Assembly (NCBI GenBank): GCA_937967455.1
Contig: CALCJK010000007.1
Location: forward strand, 1-64,000
Reading direction: 5' to 3'
DNA from: an uncultured bacterium
GTDB taxonomy: Bacteria; Bacteroidota; Ignavibacteria; UBA10030; BY39
DNA length: 64,000 bases
The notes beneath the pieces were generated by a model. The model had not been told where the DNA came from. It searched no databases and saw only the letters and a program-made list of their open reading frames with translations. A program made the translations under genes and the position numbers. Of this stretch, positions 9,390 to 17,674 are shown piece after piece; the stretch's first letter is position 1, and every line of letters begins with the position of its first letter.

Positions 9390-10428
9390 CTGAAATCATG
9401 TCAACAATTCTATTGCTACCTATGCTCGTTTTCATTATAACAGTTTTTTTATGATTCGCAACAACTTTTCCGATTATTTGAGCATTTTTACCTAAAGGAT
9501 CTGACTGAATTATTTGTAATATTTTTTCAGAATCATTAGGATCAACAAAAGCAATAAATTTACCTTCATTAGCAACATACAGTGGATCAAATCCAAGTAT
9601 TTCACAAGCTGCCCTTACTTGATCTCCAATTGGTAATTTATCTTCATATATTTCAATTCCGACATTTGCACTTTCGGCAATTTCATTCAAAGTACTTGCT
9701 ACACCACCTCTTGTTGGATCACGCAAAACATGGATATTCTGAGAATTTCTAAGTAATTTTTCTATTAAGTGATTTAGTGGCGCTGTATCGCTTTTAATAG
9801 ATGTTTCAAAATTTAAACCACCTCGAGCTGCCATAATCGCAATACCATGCTCACCAATATCACCACTAATGATAATATCATCGCCGACTTTGCAATTGAA
9901 TGGTGATATCTCTGAAATTATTTCTCCAACTCCAGTTGTATTTATAAATATTTTATCTGCTTTTCCACGTTCAACTACTTTAGTATCTCCTGTTACTATT
10001 TTCACACCGCATCTTTTTGCAGCTTTTTGTATAGATAAAACAATACGCCACAATTCCTCAACTTTTAATCCTTCTTCTAGAACAAACCCAAGAGAAATAA
10101 AGCGTGGTTTAGCACCACACATTGCTAAATCATTAACTGTACCATAAACAGAAAGTTCACCAATATCACCACCTGGAAAAAATATTGGCTGTACCACATA
10201 AGTATCGGTGCTAAATGCAATTTTTTTATTTTCAAATTCTAATATCGCGCCATCATGTTGGAGATTAATATATGGATTGTCAAATTGACTCAAAAACATT
10301 TTTTGTATTAACTGATGCATCAGCGTCCCTCCACCACCGTGTGCAATTGTAATTGTATCATATTCCGATATGGGTATTGGGCAAGTTAAAGCAAACTCTT
10401 GTCCATTCTTATTTTGTTTTTCTTCCAT
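9364..10428 (-). CDS. hypE: Hydrogenase maturation protein HypE
   Basis: Dehydrates the carbamoyl group placed on its C-terminal cysteine to thiocyanate, making the CN ligands of the [NiFe] hydrogenase active-site iron. The ATP-binding HGGGG motif (about 30-34), the PurM/AIR-synthase-like body and the C-terminal PRIC, whose last residue is the acceptor cysteine, are all present. Length (354) is slightly above the usual 330-350 because of a short N-terminal extension. It starts 5 bases after hypD ends, and its 3' end overlaps the GNAT-like gene. It acts with HypF in the cytoplasm. Confidence 0.95.
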   Translation of the reverse strand: MEEKQNKNGQEFALTCPIPISEYDTITIAHGGGGTLMHQLIQKMFLSQFDNPYINLQHDGAILEFENKKIAFSTDTYVVQPIFFPGGDIGELSVYGTVNDLAMCGAKPRFISLGFVLEEGLKVEELWRIVLSIQKAAKRCGVKIVTGDTKVVERGKADKIFINTTGVGEIISEISPFNCKVGDDIIISGDIGEHGIAIMAARGGLNFETSIKSDTAPLNHLIEKLLRNSQNIHVLRDPTRGGVASTLNEIAESANVGIEIYEDKLPIGDQVRAACEILGFDPLYVANEGKFIAFVDPNDSEKILQIIQSDPLGKNAQIIGKVVANHKKTVIMKTSIGSNRIVDMISGEQLPRIC

Positions 10429-10433
10429 ATTAT

Positions 10434-11519
10434 TTAAGATTTTTTATAATGATAATATGCAGCACAAGCACCTTCTGAGGAAACCATTGGCGCTCCAAGT
10501 GGATTATCAGGCTTACAAAGCGTGGCAAAAGCTCTACACTCAGTCGGCTTCTTAAAACCTTGAAGTATCTCACCTGCAATGCATAGTTCAGATTCTTTTA
10601 TAGAAACATTTTCAAGTTGAAACTTTTTTTCAGCATCATACATATCGAACTCAGGTTTTAATTTTAAACCACTCGAAGCTATAACACCAATTCCACGCCA
10701 TTGTCTATCTACAATATCAAATGTTTCGATTAAAATTTTTTTTGCGTGAATATTGCCTTCTTTTCGAACAGAACGAGAATATTGATTTTCGACGATGTAT
10801 TTCCCTGTCTCCAATTGTCCTATTGCCATAAAAACGCCCTCAATGATATCCAATGGTTCAAAACCGGTTACAATAATTGGGATTTTAAAACTTTCTGCTA
10901 TCACTTCATAATCTTCATATCCCATAACTGTACATACATGTCCAGCTGCTAAAACTGCTTGTATTTTAGAATATTTTGATGAAATTATTGCCTTTAATGC
11001 TGGTGGAACAAGTACATGCGAGCAAATAATTGAGAAATTATTAATCTGTCTACGCTTTGCTTCATGAACAGCCATTGCATTTGGAGGAGCAGTTGTTTCA
11101 AAGCCCACTGCAAAAAAAACCACTTCTTTTAATGGATTTTCCTCCGCTATTTTCAATGCATCTAATGGTGAGTAAACAATTCTTACATCTCCTCCTTGTG
11201 CTTTAACACTTAATAAATCACATTTCGATCCAGGAACTCTTAGCATATCCCCATAAGATGTAAAAATAACATTTTTCTGTGAGGCAATCATAACTGCCTT
11301 ATCAATCATTTCAAGAGGTGTTACACAAACAGGACAGCCTGGTCCATGAATTAAATTTATACTTTCAGGTAATAAATCTTCAATACCATATTTTAAAATT
11401 GTGTGTGTCTGTCCGCCACAAATTTCCATTATTGTCCAGTTATGTTGAGTAATTTTCTTTATTTCTTTGATCAGAAAATCGACAGCTTTTTTATCACGAT
11501 ATTCATCAATATATTTCAT
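10434..11519 (-). CDS. hypD: Hydrogenase maturation protein HypD
   Basis: Scaffold that, with HypC, carries the Fe(CN)2CO unit for [NiFe] hydrogenase. Cys34 in ICGGQTH and Cys62/Cys65 in GPGCPVC are the conserved thiol motifs, and the C-terminal cysteines (CRAFATLC and GACAAYY regions) fit the [4Fe-4S] ligands. The 361-residue length is typical. Its start overlaps the hypC stop by 4 bases (ATGA), indicating translational coupling with its partner protein. Confidence 0.96.
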   Translation of the reverse strand: MKYIDEYRDKKAVDFLIKEIKKITQHNWTIMEICGGQTHTILKYGIEDLLPESINLIHGPGCPVCVTPLEMIDKAVMIASQKNVIFTSYGDMLRVPGSKCDLLSVKAQGGDVRIVYSPLDALKIAEENPLKEVVFFAVGFETTAPPNAMAVHEAKRRQINNFSIICSHVLVPPALKAIISSKYSKIQAVLAAGHVCTVMGYEDYEVIAESFKIPIIVTGFEPLDIIEGVFMAIGQLETGKYIVENQYSRSVRKEGNIHAKKILIETFDIVDRQWRGIGVIASSGLKLKPEFDMYDAEKKFQLENVSIKESELCIAGEILQGFKKPTECRAFATLCKPDNPLGAPMVSSEGACAAYYHYKKS

Positions 11520-11770
11520 AAAGTGTTATTATTTTCTTTATTTTGAATTTCTTCTATTTGTTTGAACAGCTCTAATGTTTCTTTTGCTTCTTTTTCATCT
11601 ATTATACTCAATGCAAAGCCAACATGTACAATTACATAATCTCCAATTTTGGCTTCAGGTACCCATTCAAGACAAACATCCCTCACAATCCCACTAAAAC
11701 TTACTTTGCCCATGCGAGGGTTTGAATTATCATTTATTTCAATTATTTTTCCTGGTACTGCTAAGCACAT
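11516..11770 (-). CDS. hypC: Hydrogenase maturation chaperone HypC
   Basis: Small chaperone (84 residues) that binds HypD and the hydrogenase large-subunit precursor. The diagnostic N-terminus MCLAVPGKI is present; Cys2 ligates the iron after Met removal. An acidic, Lys-rich C-terminal helix follows. It lies 11 bases downstream of hypF and overlaps hypD by 4 bases, giving the order hypF-hypC-hypD-hypE. Confidence 0.96.
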   Translation of the reverse strand: MCLAVPGKIIEINDNSNPRMGKVSFSGIVRDVCLEWVPEAKIGDYVIVHVGFALSIIDEKEAKETLELFKQIEEIQNKENNNTL

Positions 11771-11781
11771 GTTATAGTCCC

Positions 11782-14064
11782 TTATATTACTTGATAATAA
11801 TTTTTAACTGCTAAAAACGCTTGACCTAGTGAAATTCCACCATCATTAGGTGGAACTCTTTGGTGCCAAAATACTTTTCTTCCATCAGATTCTAGGAATT
11901 CTATTGTCTTCTCCAACAACAGTATATTTTGAAAACAACCACCGCTTAAAACAACTTTTTTTATATCCAATATATCAGCAACTCTTCTAATAATATTAGC
12001 CATGGTGTTATGAAATTTCTTTGCAACTATTTTAGTGTGTTTTCTTGTGGAATCAACAATTAATTCTTTGATAAAATCTTCCCAATCGATAATATAGATA
12101 TCACCATCTCTAATTATAATTTCATAGTAGTCTTCATTAATTTCATTTGTTGCAGCATATTCCAGCATCATAGCTGCTTGTCCTTCAAAAGCGGATATGT
12201 CTTTAATATTCAATATTGATGCAACTGCATCAAAAATTCTACCAGCACTGGTAGTGAGAGGTGAGTTAATTCTATTTACCAGCATATGCTTCAACAATTC
12301 AATTTCCTTATCTGAAAATTTACTTGATATAAATTCCTGGCAGCATTCGAAAATATTTTCCCCATAAATTTGAAATAATAGTCCAAGAGCCGATCGTCTT
12401 GGTTCTTTAATTGCAATTTCTCCACCTGGTAAGTTAAATTCTCTAAATGTAGCAACTCTTTTAAAATTTTTGATATCAGTAATAAAAAACTCACCACCCC
12501 ATATTTTACCGTCCTCACCATAACCGGTTCCATCCCATGAAACACCCAACACTTCCCCATCCAATCTATTCTCTGCATAACACGCAGCTATATGAGCTTT
12601 ATGATGTTGCATTTTTATTGTATTGACTCCGTGATTCATTGCATATTTTGTTGATAAATATTCGGGATGTAAATCACTAACATATATTAAATTTTGTGAA
12701 GGATAAATTTTTTCAAAATCCTTTATAATTCTTGTAAATGCATTGTAAGATTCCTGCGTAGCAAGATCCCCAATATGTTGACTTATAAAAATGTTTTTTG
12801 AATTAGTGAGTGCTATTGTATTTTTTAAATGAGCACCAACAGCTATAAATGTAACATCTTTTCGCTTTGTACTATCTTCAACAGATATTGGTAATGGTGC
12901 ATAGCCTCTTGCCCTTCTTAATACCAATTCTCGATTTCTTACAATCCTAACAATTGAATCATCAACATGGTGAACAATCGGACGATTATGAACTAAAAAA
13001 TAATCAGCAATTCCCTTAAGTTTTATTAACGCTTCATACTCATCAATGCACATCGGTTCTTCTGATATATTTCCACTTGTAGCAACAATTGGTTTATTTA
13101 CTGATTTCATTAATAGATGATGAAGAGGTGTATATGGTAACATTATTCCAAGATATGGATTATTGGGTGCAACTATATCTGATATTAACAGCTTTTCTGA
13201 TCTTTTTCTCAATAAAACAATTGGAGCTTCTGGTGAACAAAGTACCCTTTGTTCAAATTCAGACACATTACACACTTCTTTTACGCTATTAATATCTGGG
13301 AACATCAATGCTAAGGGTTTTTCCTCTCTAACTTTACGTTTACGCAGTTCTTTTACTATCAAATCATTTGTAGCATCAACGATAAGTTGAAAACCACCCA
13401 AGCCCTTTAGTGCGATTATGTATCCTTTTAGTATTAAATCAGCTGCTAATTGTAATGCATCATTAAATTTGGTTATTATTTCCCCATCAGTGTCCCACAA
13501 TTCAAGATGTGGACCACAATCAGGACACGCAATTGGTTGAGCATGGAACCTTCTATTTCCAGGATTTTCATATTCGCTTCTACAATTCTCACACATTTTA
13601 AATTTCTTCATTGATGTATTTGGTCGATCATATGGTAGAGATTCAATAATAGAAAACCTTGGACCGCAATTTGTGCAATTAATGAAAGGATAGAGATATC
13701 TTCGATCATTAACATCAAACATTTCATTCAGACAATCATTACAGACTGCAATATCTGGAAGTATTATAGCAGATTTTTCTTCGTCAGAATCACTTTCTTT
13801 TATAATAAATTCCTTGTATCCACATGGCTCCAGGTATGAGAATTCGAAGCTATTTATGAAAGATATTGGTGGTTTTTCTTTTTCTATCCTGAGAATGAAT
13901 TTTTCTAAGTCAAATTTTTCTCCCTCAGCTTCAATAAACACACCTTTAGATGAATTAAGTACGAAGCCTTTTAAATTAAGCTCTTTTGCAAGTCGGTAAA
14001 TAAACGGTCTAAAACCGACACCTTGAACAGCACCTCGAATCGATATGTTAACACGTATAATCAT
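11782..14064 (-). CDS. hypF: Carbamoyltransferase HypF
   Basis: Makes carbamoyl-AMP from carbamoyl phosphate and transfers the carbamoyl group to HypE. In order: acylphosphatase domain (RGAVQGVGFRPFIYRLA near the start), two Cys4 zinc fingers (about 105-185, CNDC...CTNC and CENC...CPDC), a YrdC-like domain, and a Kae1-like carbamoyltransferase domain with HHKAH near 486. I chose the ATG at 14064 (760 residues) because the acylphosphatase strand begins just after it. The longer form would start at a TTG (14100) and add 12 residues encoded by a hairpin. Neither start has a clear Shine-Dalgarno site, and the ATG lies inside a perfect inverted repeat. hypA, hypB and the hydrogenase itself are not in the window. 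Confidence 0.94.
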   Translation of the reverse strand: MIIRVNISIRGAVQGVGFRPFIYRLAKELNLKGFVLNSSKGVFIEAEGEKFDLEKFILRIEKEKPPISFINSFEFSYLEPCGYKEFIIKESDSDEEKSAIILPDIAVCNDCLNEMFDVNDRRYLYPFINCTNCGPRFSIIESLPYDRPNTSMKKFKMCENCRSEYENPGNRRFHAQPIACPDCGPHLELWDTDGEIITKFNDALQLAADLILKGYIIALKGLGGFQLIVDATNDLIVKELRKRKVREEKPLALMFPDINSVKEVCNVSEFEQRVLCSPEAPIVLLRKRSEKLLISDIVAPNNPYLGIMLPYTPLHHLLMKSVNKPIVATSGNISEEPMCIDEYEALIKLKGIADYFLVHNRPIVHHVDDSIVRIVRNRELVLRRARGYAPLPISVEDSTKRKDVTFIAVGAHLKNTIALTNSKNIFISQHIGDLATQESYNAFTRIIKDFEKIYPSQNLIYVSDLHPEYLSTKYAMNHGVNTIKMQHHKAHIAACYAENRLDGEVLGVSWDGTGYGEDGKIWGGEFFITDIKNFKRVATFREFNLPGGEIAIKEPRRSALGLLFQIYGENIFECCQEFISSKFSDKEIELLKHMLVNRINSPLTTSAGRIFDAVASILNIKDISAFEGQAAMMLEYAATNEINEDYYEIIIRDGDIYIIDWEDFIKELIVDSTRKHTKIVAKKFHNTMANIIRRVADILDIKKVVLSGGCFQNILLLEKTIEFLESDGRKVFWHQRVPPNDGGISLGQAFLAVKNYYQVI

Positions 14065-14096
14065 CGGTTTAAATATAAAATTTAAACCGATGATTA
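14058..14096 (-). promoter_or_regulatory. Perfect 17-bp inverted repeat covering the hypF start codon
   Basis: Arms TAATCATCGGTTTAAAT (14058-14074) and its exact reverse complement (14080-14096) are separated by 5 bases. On the minus strand the hypF ATG (14064) is inside the downstream arm, so an RNA hairpin would hide the start codon. A TATATT element (14100-14105) just upstream could be a -10 box placing the transcription start at the hairpin edge. No T-run follows, so it is not a normal terminator for the gene ending at 14121. It could be an operator, an RNA switch or a 5' stabilising hairpin. Confidence 0.7.
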
Positions 14097-14120
14097 TCAA
14101 ATATAAATGAACATTAACTA

Positions 14121-17100
14121 TTACTTCAGATAAATCATTTTCCTGATTTCTGAATATTCTTTTACTTGATTAGATCCTTCTCTGGACAAAGATGAGACGA
14201 GGAATTTATAGTAATAAATTCCTGAGGCGAGATTCAGACTATTTGCAGATATTTCTATTTCGTTCCAACCCTCTTCAAAGATTTGTTTATTTAAAACGAT
14301 TGCAATTTTTTGCCCCAATACATTATACAATTCGAGCGTAACAGCAGCGTCTTCAGGAATATAGAACTCAACAGTTGTTGATGGATTAAACGGATTGGGG
14401 TAGTTTTGCATTAATATAAATTTATCAGGTTCAAGTTCCCTATCTTCATTAATCAAAATTGCGGAATAGTTGTACAATGAATCTAATTTTAAAAATGGAA
14501 CTTCAGTTAATTTCTTAAATGGTTTTAATCTCAAACCTGTTGCAAAGCTTATTGTATCAATAGGTCCACAAAAAGCATTGTTTATCATTCTAATCTTTGT
14601 ATAGAGTGTCTCGGGATCTAAACCATTCCAGATAGGTGGCATTACACAAGATGGTGTGCTTGAAAAGTCATCATAAGACGACATATAAAGGTCAAGTGTT
14701 GTAGAAATTCCTCTAATAGACATACCATTTAACTGGGAGTTTCCTCCTTCGTTGAATATTAAACTCCCAAAACCTGGTGGAGTTATTCCAAGATCACTTG
14801 CTTTGATGTTAGCTTTTAGCGCAATAGCTTCAGCAAACAATTTATTGTTACCTTTTGTTGGTGTTAGCCTTGATTGTTGTTTCTTGATTGAGATTCCGTT
14901 TGTAAACTTATCCAAACACCTTGCATCACCAATATGCATACGTCTACTTTTTTCGACCAATGACTTCATCACATCTACATAATTACGATGCAAGACAGTA
15001 TGTGGACCACCCACACCTATCATTAAATTACTACCTGCACCAGCAGCTAATACATTTACAGCATTAGGCATAGGATATCTAGGTTCATAATACTCAATCA
15101 AATCAACTTTTCTCTTTACACCTATAGAATCATCATACATAAACATTATCCACTTTGTAGCTTGTGGTTTAGTTTTTATTGATAAACCACTTATCATTAC
15201 ACTATCGTCAGGCTTTAAATATTCTTCAAATATGATTGATATCAACTTAAGATCAATACTTATTGAACAATTTTTTGAGACACTCAAACTATTTTCGATA
15301 GGAGGTCGAATCAGCATAATTTTAATTGACTTAATTGAATCAGTTACTAAAAAATCTGATGGTTTTATCCACTTTGTTTGCCAGTATATCTTATCCGGTT
15401 TTGACTTAATTAGTTTATATGCCAAAGCAAAGCTATCAGGAATAAAACTAGTGAAAGCAAGATCTTGTGTAGAGTCATAAATACTGCCAAAATTTAAATT
15501 TGTTCTAATTTCTTCAGGAGCAAGAACTATAAAATGTGAATGAAGTCCTTCTGGATATGTCTGCCTCCAATTGGGCTTAAGAATTTGATTAATTGTATAG
15601 TTACCAGGATGGAGATTGTCAATAATATATTCACCTTCCGAATTAGTAATTGTTGATTGACTCACAAATGTATTGTAATATGTATTGCCTTCAAGAACGA
15701 CATTCCAACCGGCAAGACCTGTCTCATCACCGTCTTTTATCCCATTATCATTAATGTCATTAAATAAAACTCCAGATACACTCCCAAATCCTATCTGATA
15801 ATTTCCGAAATCAAGAGTATCAAAATCAACTTCAGAAATCATATCCACAATATAAAATGAATCTGGATACGATTGCCACCAACCAATTTTTGGTACCTCA
15901 ATAACTTTGTAAACATTTGGAGGTATGTTTCTAAATTCATAGTATCCATTGCTATCAGTTGTGGTTTGACGATAATTTGCGAATTTATAACCTGAAAGTT
16001 TCATCAATTTTATCTTAAAATCAGATAGTCCTATTTCTGAAGAATCCCTAATTCCATTTCTATTCGCATCAAAAAACTTATAACCTGAAACAAAATTTTG
16101 TAAAGTAGAACCATAATTTCCGAAATCCAATCCTGAAACAACTGTATCAAGATTACTTAGCTCAACTCTGTAAGTTTCCTCTTGAGTTATTCCAACTGGA
16201 TATGTTTGTATCCAACCATATTTAGATACTTCTTCAATCATGTAATTACCAGGCTCAAGAACAAAGAAATTATAACTCCCCAGTGAATCTGTTCTATCAT
16301 AATCTATTTCATAACAACCTGTAATTTGATCACATTTATATAGCCATACCTTCCAACCAACAATTAATGTATCCTCTTCATCCATTTGAAAATTCTGGTT
16401 AATATCACTAAATTTTACTCCACTGATAGTACTTGCCTGAGTATAATTACCAAAATGCAAACTATCGATTAATGTGTCAGGTGTTGTGATTTGAATATCG
16501 TATTCACCAGTCGAAGGACAGGTTTGAGTCCAATTTGGTTTATGCTCTTCACTTATTATGTAATTTCCCATTGGTAAAGGAATTTGATATCGACCACGGA
16601 TATTAGTTTTTGTTGTTATAGTAATTCCATTTCCTGTTGCAGTAATTAACCAATCTTTAATACCTTTATCTTCAATATCTTTAATACCATTCTGGTTAAA
16701 ATCAAAAAATTTTTTACCTGTAATTAAACCACCATTATCATAGATAATAAGATCATCGATAAACCAGCCTGGGAAATAATTAATTAAATCATCACCAGTA
16801 TCAAATAAAAATCTTATCATAATTTCATGACCGATATATTGGGAGAGATCCAGCAAAGTTAACAACCAGCCATCACTTGATCCGTTTGGTGCAGATCCGT
16901 ATCCACCTCTAAGATGGATCCAATTAGTACCACCATCGGTTGAAACATCAACCATACAATAATCCCAACCTTTCTCAGTTTCATACTTCTCAGCAAAAAG
17001 TAGGTGGACTGGAGCATTAGCATTAATCAAATTTATTGAAGGGGATATAAGTGCATTTAATAATCTTTCACCTGTATTATAATTTCCACTATCTTCGATT

Positions 17101-17465
17101 CCACACCAATAACTTGTATTAGGCGATGCTGCATCTACATTTGTTCTGTGCCACAAATCACTACCTAAATAAGCCGTTGTTGTCCAATTGTTAACCGTCG
17201 TTTCAAAATCATCATAAAAGAAAATTGTTGAATTTGTTTTTAAATTATCACTTACGAATATTCCTATTCGTTGTGATAACATAAAACCTTTATACTTTTG
17301 CTGTTTAAAGGTTTCCAAAGATTGGAGTTTATTATAATCAATAAGTTGTTGTTTAGCATTAAAGTCGCGTTGTTCACTAGCCTTCGAATTATTTTGAGCA
17401 AGTGCATAAGACATCATGCTTGCATGCAAAATAAAGCATAAAATAGTAATCACACTCTTTCGCAT
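14121..17465 (-). CDS. T9SS-sorted protein with SdrD B-like domains
   Basis: A 1114-residue exported protein. A signal peptide (about 1-23, ending SYALAQ) is followed by a jelly-roll-like segment with paired aromatic residues (about 80-245, including YFPGWFIDDLIIYDNGG). Four SdrD B-like repeats start near 250, 348, 460 and 565; each begins like GxxFxDxNxNGIxDxxE, typical calcium-binding beta-sandwich repeats. After a unique region, the C-terminal 90 residues form a T9SS sorting domain (NYPNPFNPSTTVEF, then SGIYYYKFLV). Cell-surface display or release is inferred; the ligand is unknown. TAGGAG lies about 8 bases before the ATG, and a promoter is predicted at 17502-17530. Confidence 0.85.
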   Translation of the reverse strand: MRKSVITILCFILHASMMSYALAQNNSKASEQRDFNAKQQLIDYNKLQSLETFKQQKYKGFMLSQRIGIFVSDNLKTNSTIFFYDDFETTVNNWTTTAYLGSDLWHRTNVDAASPNTSYWCGIEDSGNYNTGERLLNALISPSINLINANAPVHLLFAEKYETEKGWDYCMVDVSTDGGTNWIHLRGGYGSAPNGSSDGWLLTLLDLSQYIGHEIMIRFLFDTGDDLINYFPGWFIDDLIIYDNGGLITGKKFFDFNQNGIKDIEDKGIKDWLITATGNGITITTKTNIRGRYQIPLPMGNYIISEEHKPNWTQTCPSTGEYDIQITTPDTLIDSLHFGNYTQASTISGVKFSDINQNFQMDEEDTLIVGWKVWLYKCDQITGCYEIDYDRTDSLGSYNFFVLEPGNYMIEEVSKYGWIQTYPVGITQEETYRVELSNLDTVVSGLDFGNYGSTLQNFVSGYKFFDANRNGIRDSSEIGLSDFKIKLMKLSGYKFANYRQTTTDSNGYYEFRNIPPNVYKVIEVPKIGWWQSYPDSFYIVDMISEVDFDTLDFGNYQIGFGSVSGVLFNDINDNGIKDGDETGLAGWNVVLEGNTYYNTFVSQSTITNSEGEYIIDNLHPGNYTINQILKPNWRQTYPEGLHSHFIVLAPEEIRTNLNFGSIYDSTQDLAFTSFIPDSFALAYKLIKSKPDKIYWQTKWIKPSDFLVTDSIKSIKIMLIRPPIENSLSVSKNCSISIDLKLISIIFEEYLKPDDSVMISGLSIKTKPQATKWIMFMYDDSIGVKRKVDLIEYYEPRYPMPNAVNVLAAGAGSNLMIGVGGPHTVLHRNYVDVMKSLVEKSRRMHIGDARCLDKFTNGISIKKQQSRLTPTKGNNKLFAEAIALKANIKASDLGITPPGFGSLIFNEGGNSQLNGMSIRGISTTLDLYMSSYDDFSSTPSCVMPPIWNGLDPETLYTKIRMINNAFCGPIDTISFATGLRLKPFKKLTEVPFLKLDSLYNYSAILINEDRELEPDKFILMQNYPNPFNPSTTVEFYIPEDAAVTLELYNVLGQKIAIVLNKQIFEEGWNEIEISANSLNLASGIYYYKFLVSSLSREGSNQVKEYSEIRKMIYLK

Positions 17466-17501
17466 AATATAATCTCCTATCTAAATTATTATTTACAATT
17501 T

Positions 17502-17530
17502 AATATATGCTTATAAATTTCTTAAAGCAA
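17502..17530 (-). promoter_or_regulatory. Predicted sigma-70-type promoter of the SdrD-like gene
   Basis: Minus strand: TTGCTT (17525-17530), 17 bases, TATATT (17502-17507). The predicted start is near 17495, 30 bases before the ATG. Confidence 0.55.
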
Positions 17531-17585
17531 GTTAATTATAGCGAGATATATTTATAACTCATTGTATATCAATAAATTATGAATA

Positions 17586-17614
17586 TAAAAAGCCCGGGTT
17601 TTGGGTACCCGGGC
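17586..17614 (-). terminator. Intrinsic terminator of the GspE/PilB gene
   Basis: GCCCGGGT (17592-17599) pairs perfectly with ACCCGGGC (17607-17614) around a 7-base loop. On the minus strand the stem is followed by TTTTTAT (17585-17591), a classic rho-independent layout, about 57 bases after the ATPase stop codon. It is strikingly GC-rich against its AT-rich surroundings. Confidence 0.8.
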
Positions 17615-17615
17615 C

Positions 17616-17674
17616 GGAGGTTTGTTATGAGGGATTTATTGGTGCGATTTACGGCTGTAGGACCGTCTTTTTAA
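17616..17674 (+). other. Candidate 15-codon mini-ORF with strong Shine-Dalgarno site
   Basis: On the plus strand GGAGG (17616-17620) precedes an ATG at 17627 by 6 bases, followed by 15 sense codons (MRDLLVRFTAVGPSF) and TAA at 17672-17674. A short inverted repeat ACGG/CCGT (17651-17654 and 17663-17666) followed by CTTTTT lies inside it. It is antisense to the ATPase 3' leader and abuts its terminator. It could be a real leader peptide, a small RNA, or simply structured 3' UTR read backwards. Confidence 0.25.

Noticed and set aside
14058-14096. Inverted repeat as the terminator of the SdrD-like gene
   Set aside because: No T-run follows on the minus strand, and it covers the start codon of hypF, so termination alone does not explain it.
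17592-17614. KpnI/SmaI-like string that resembles a cloning polylinker
   Set aside because: The flanks are not vector sequence, and the string is explained by a perfect terminator stem followed by a T-run in the right place.
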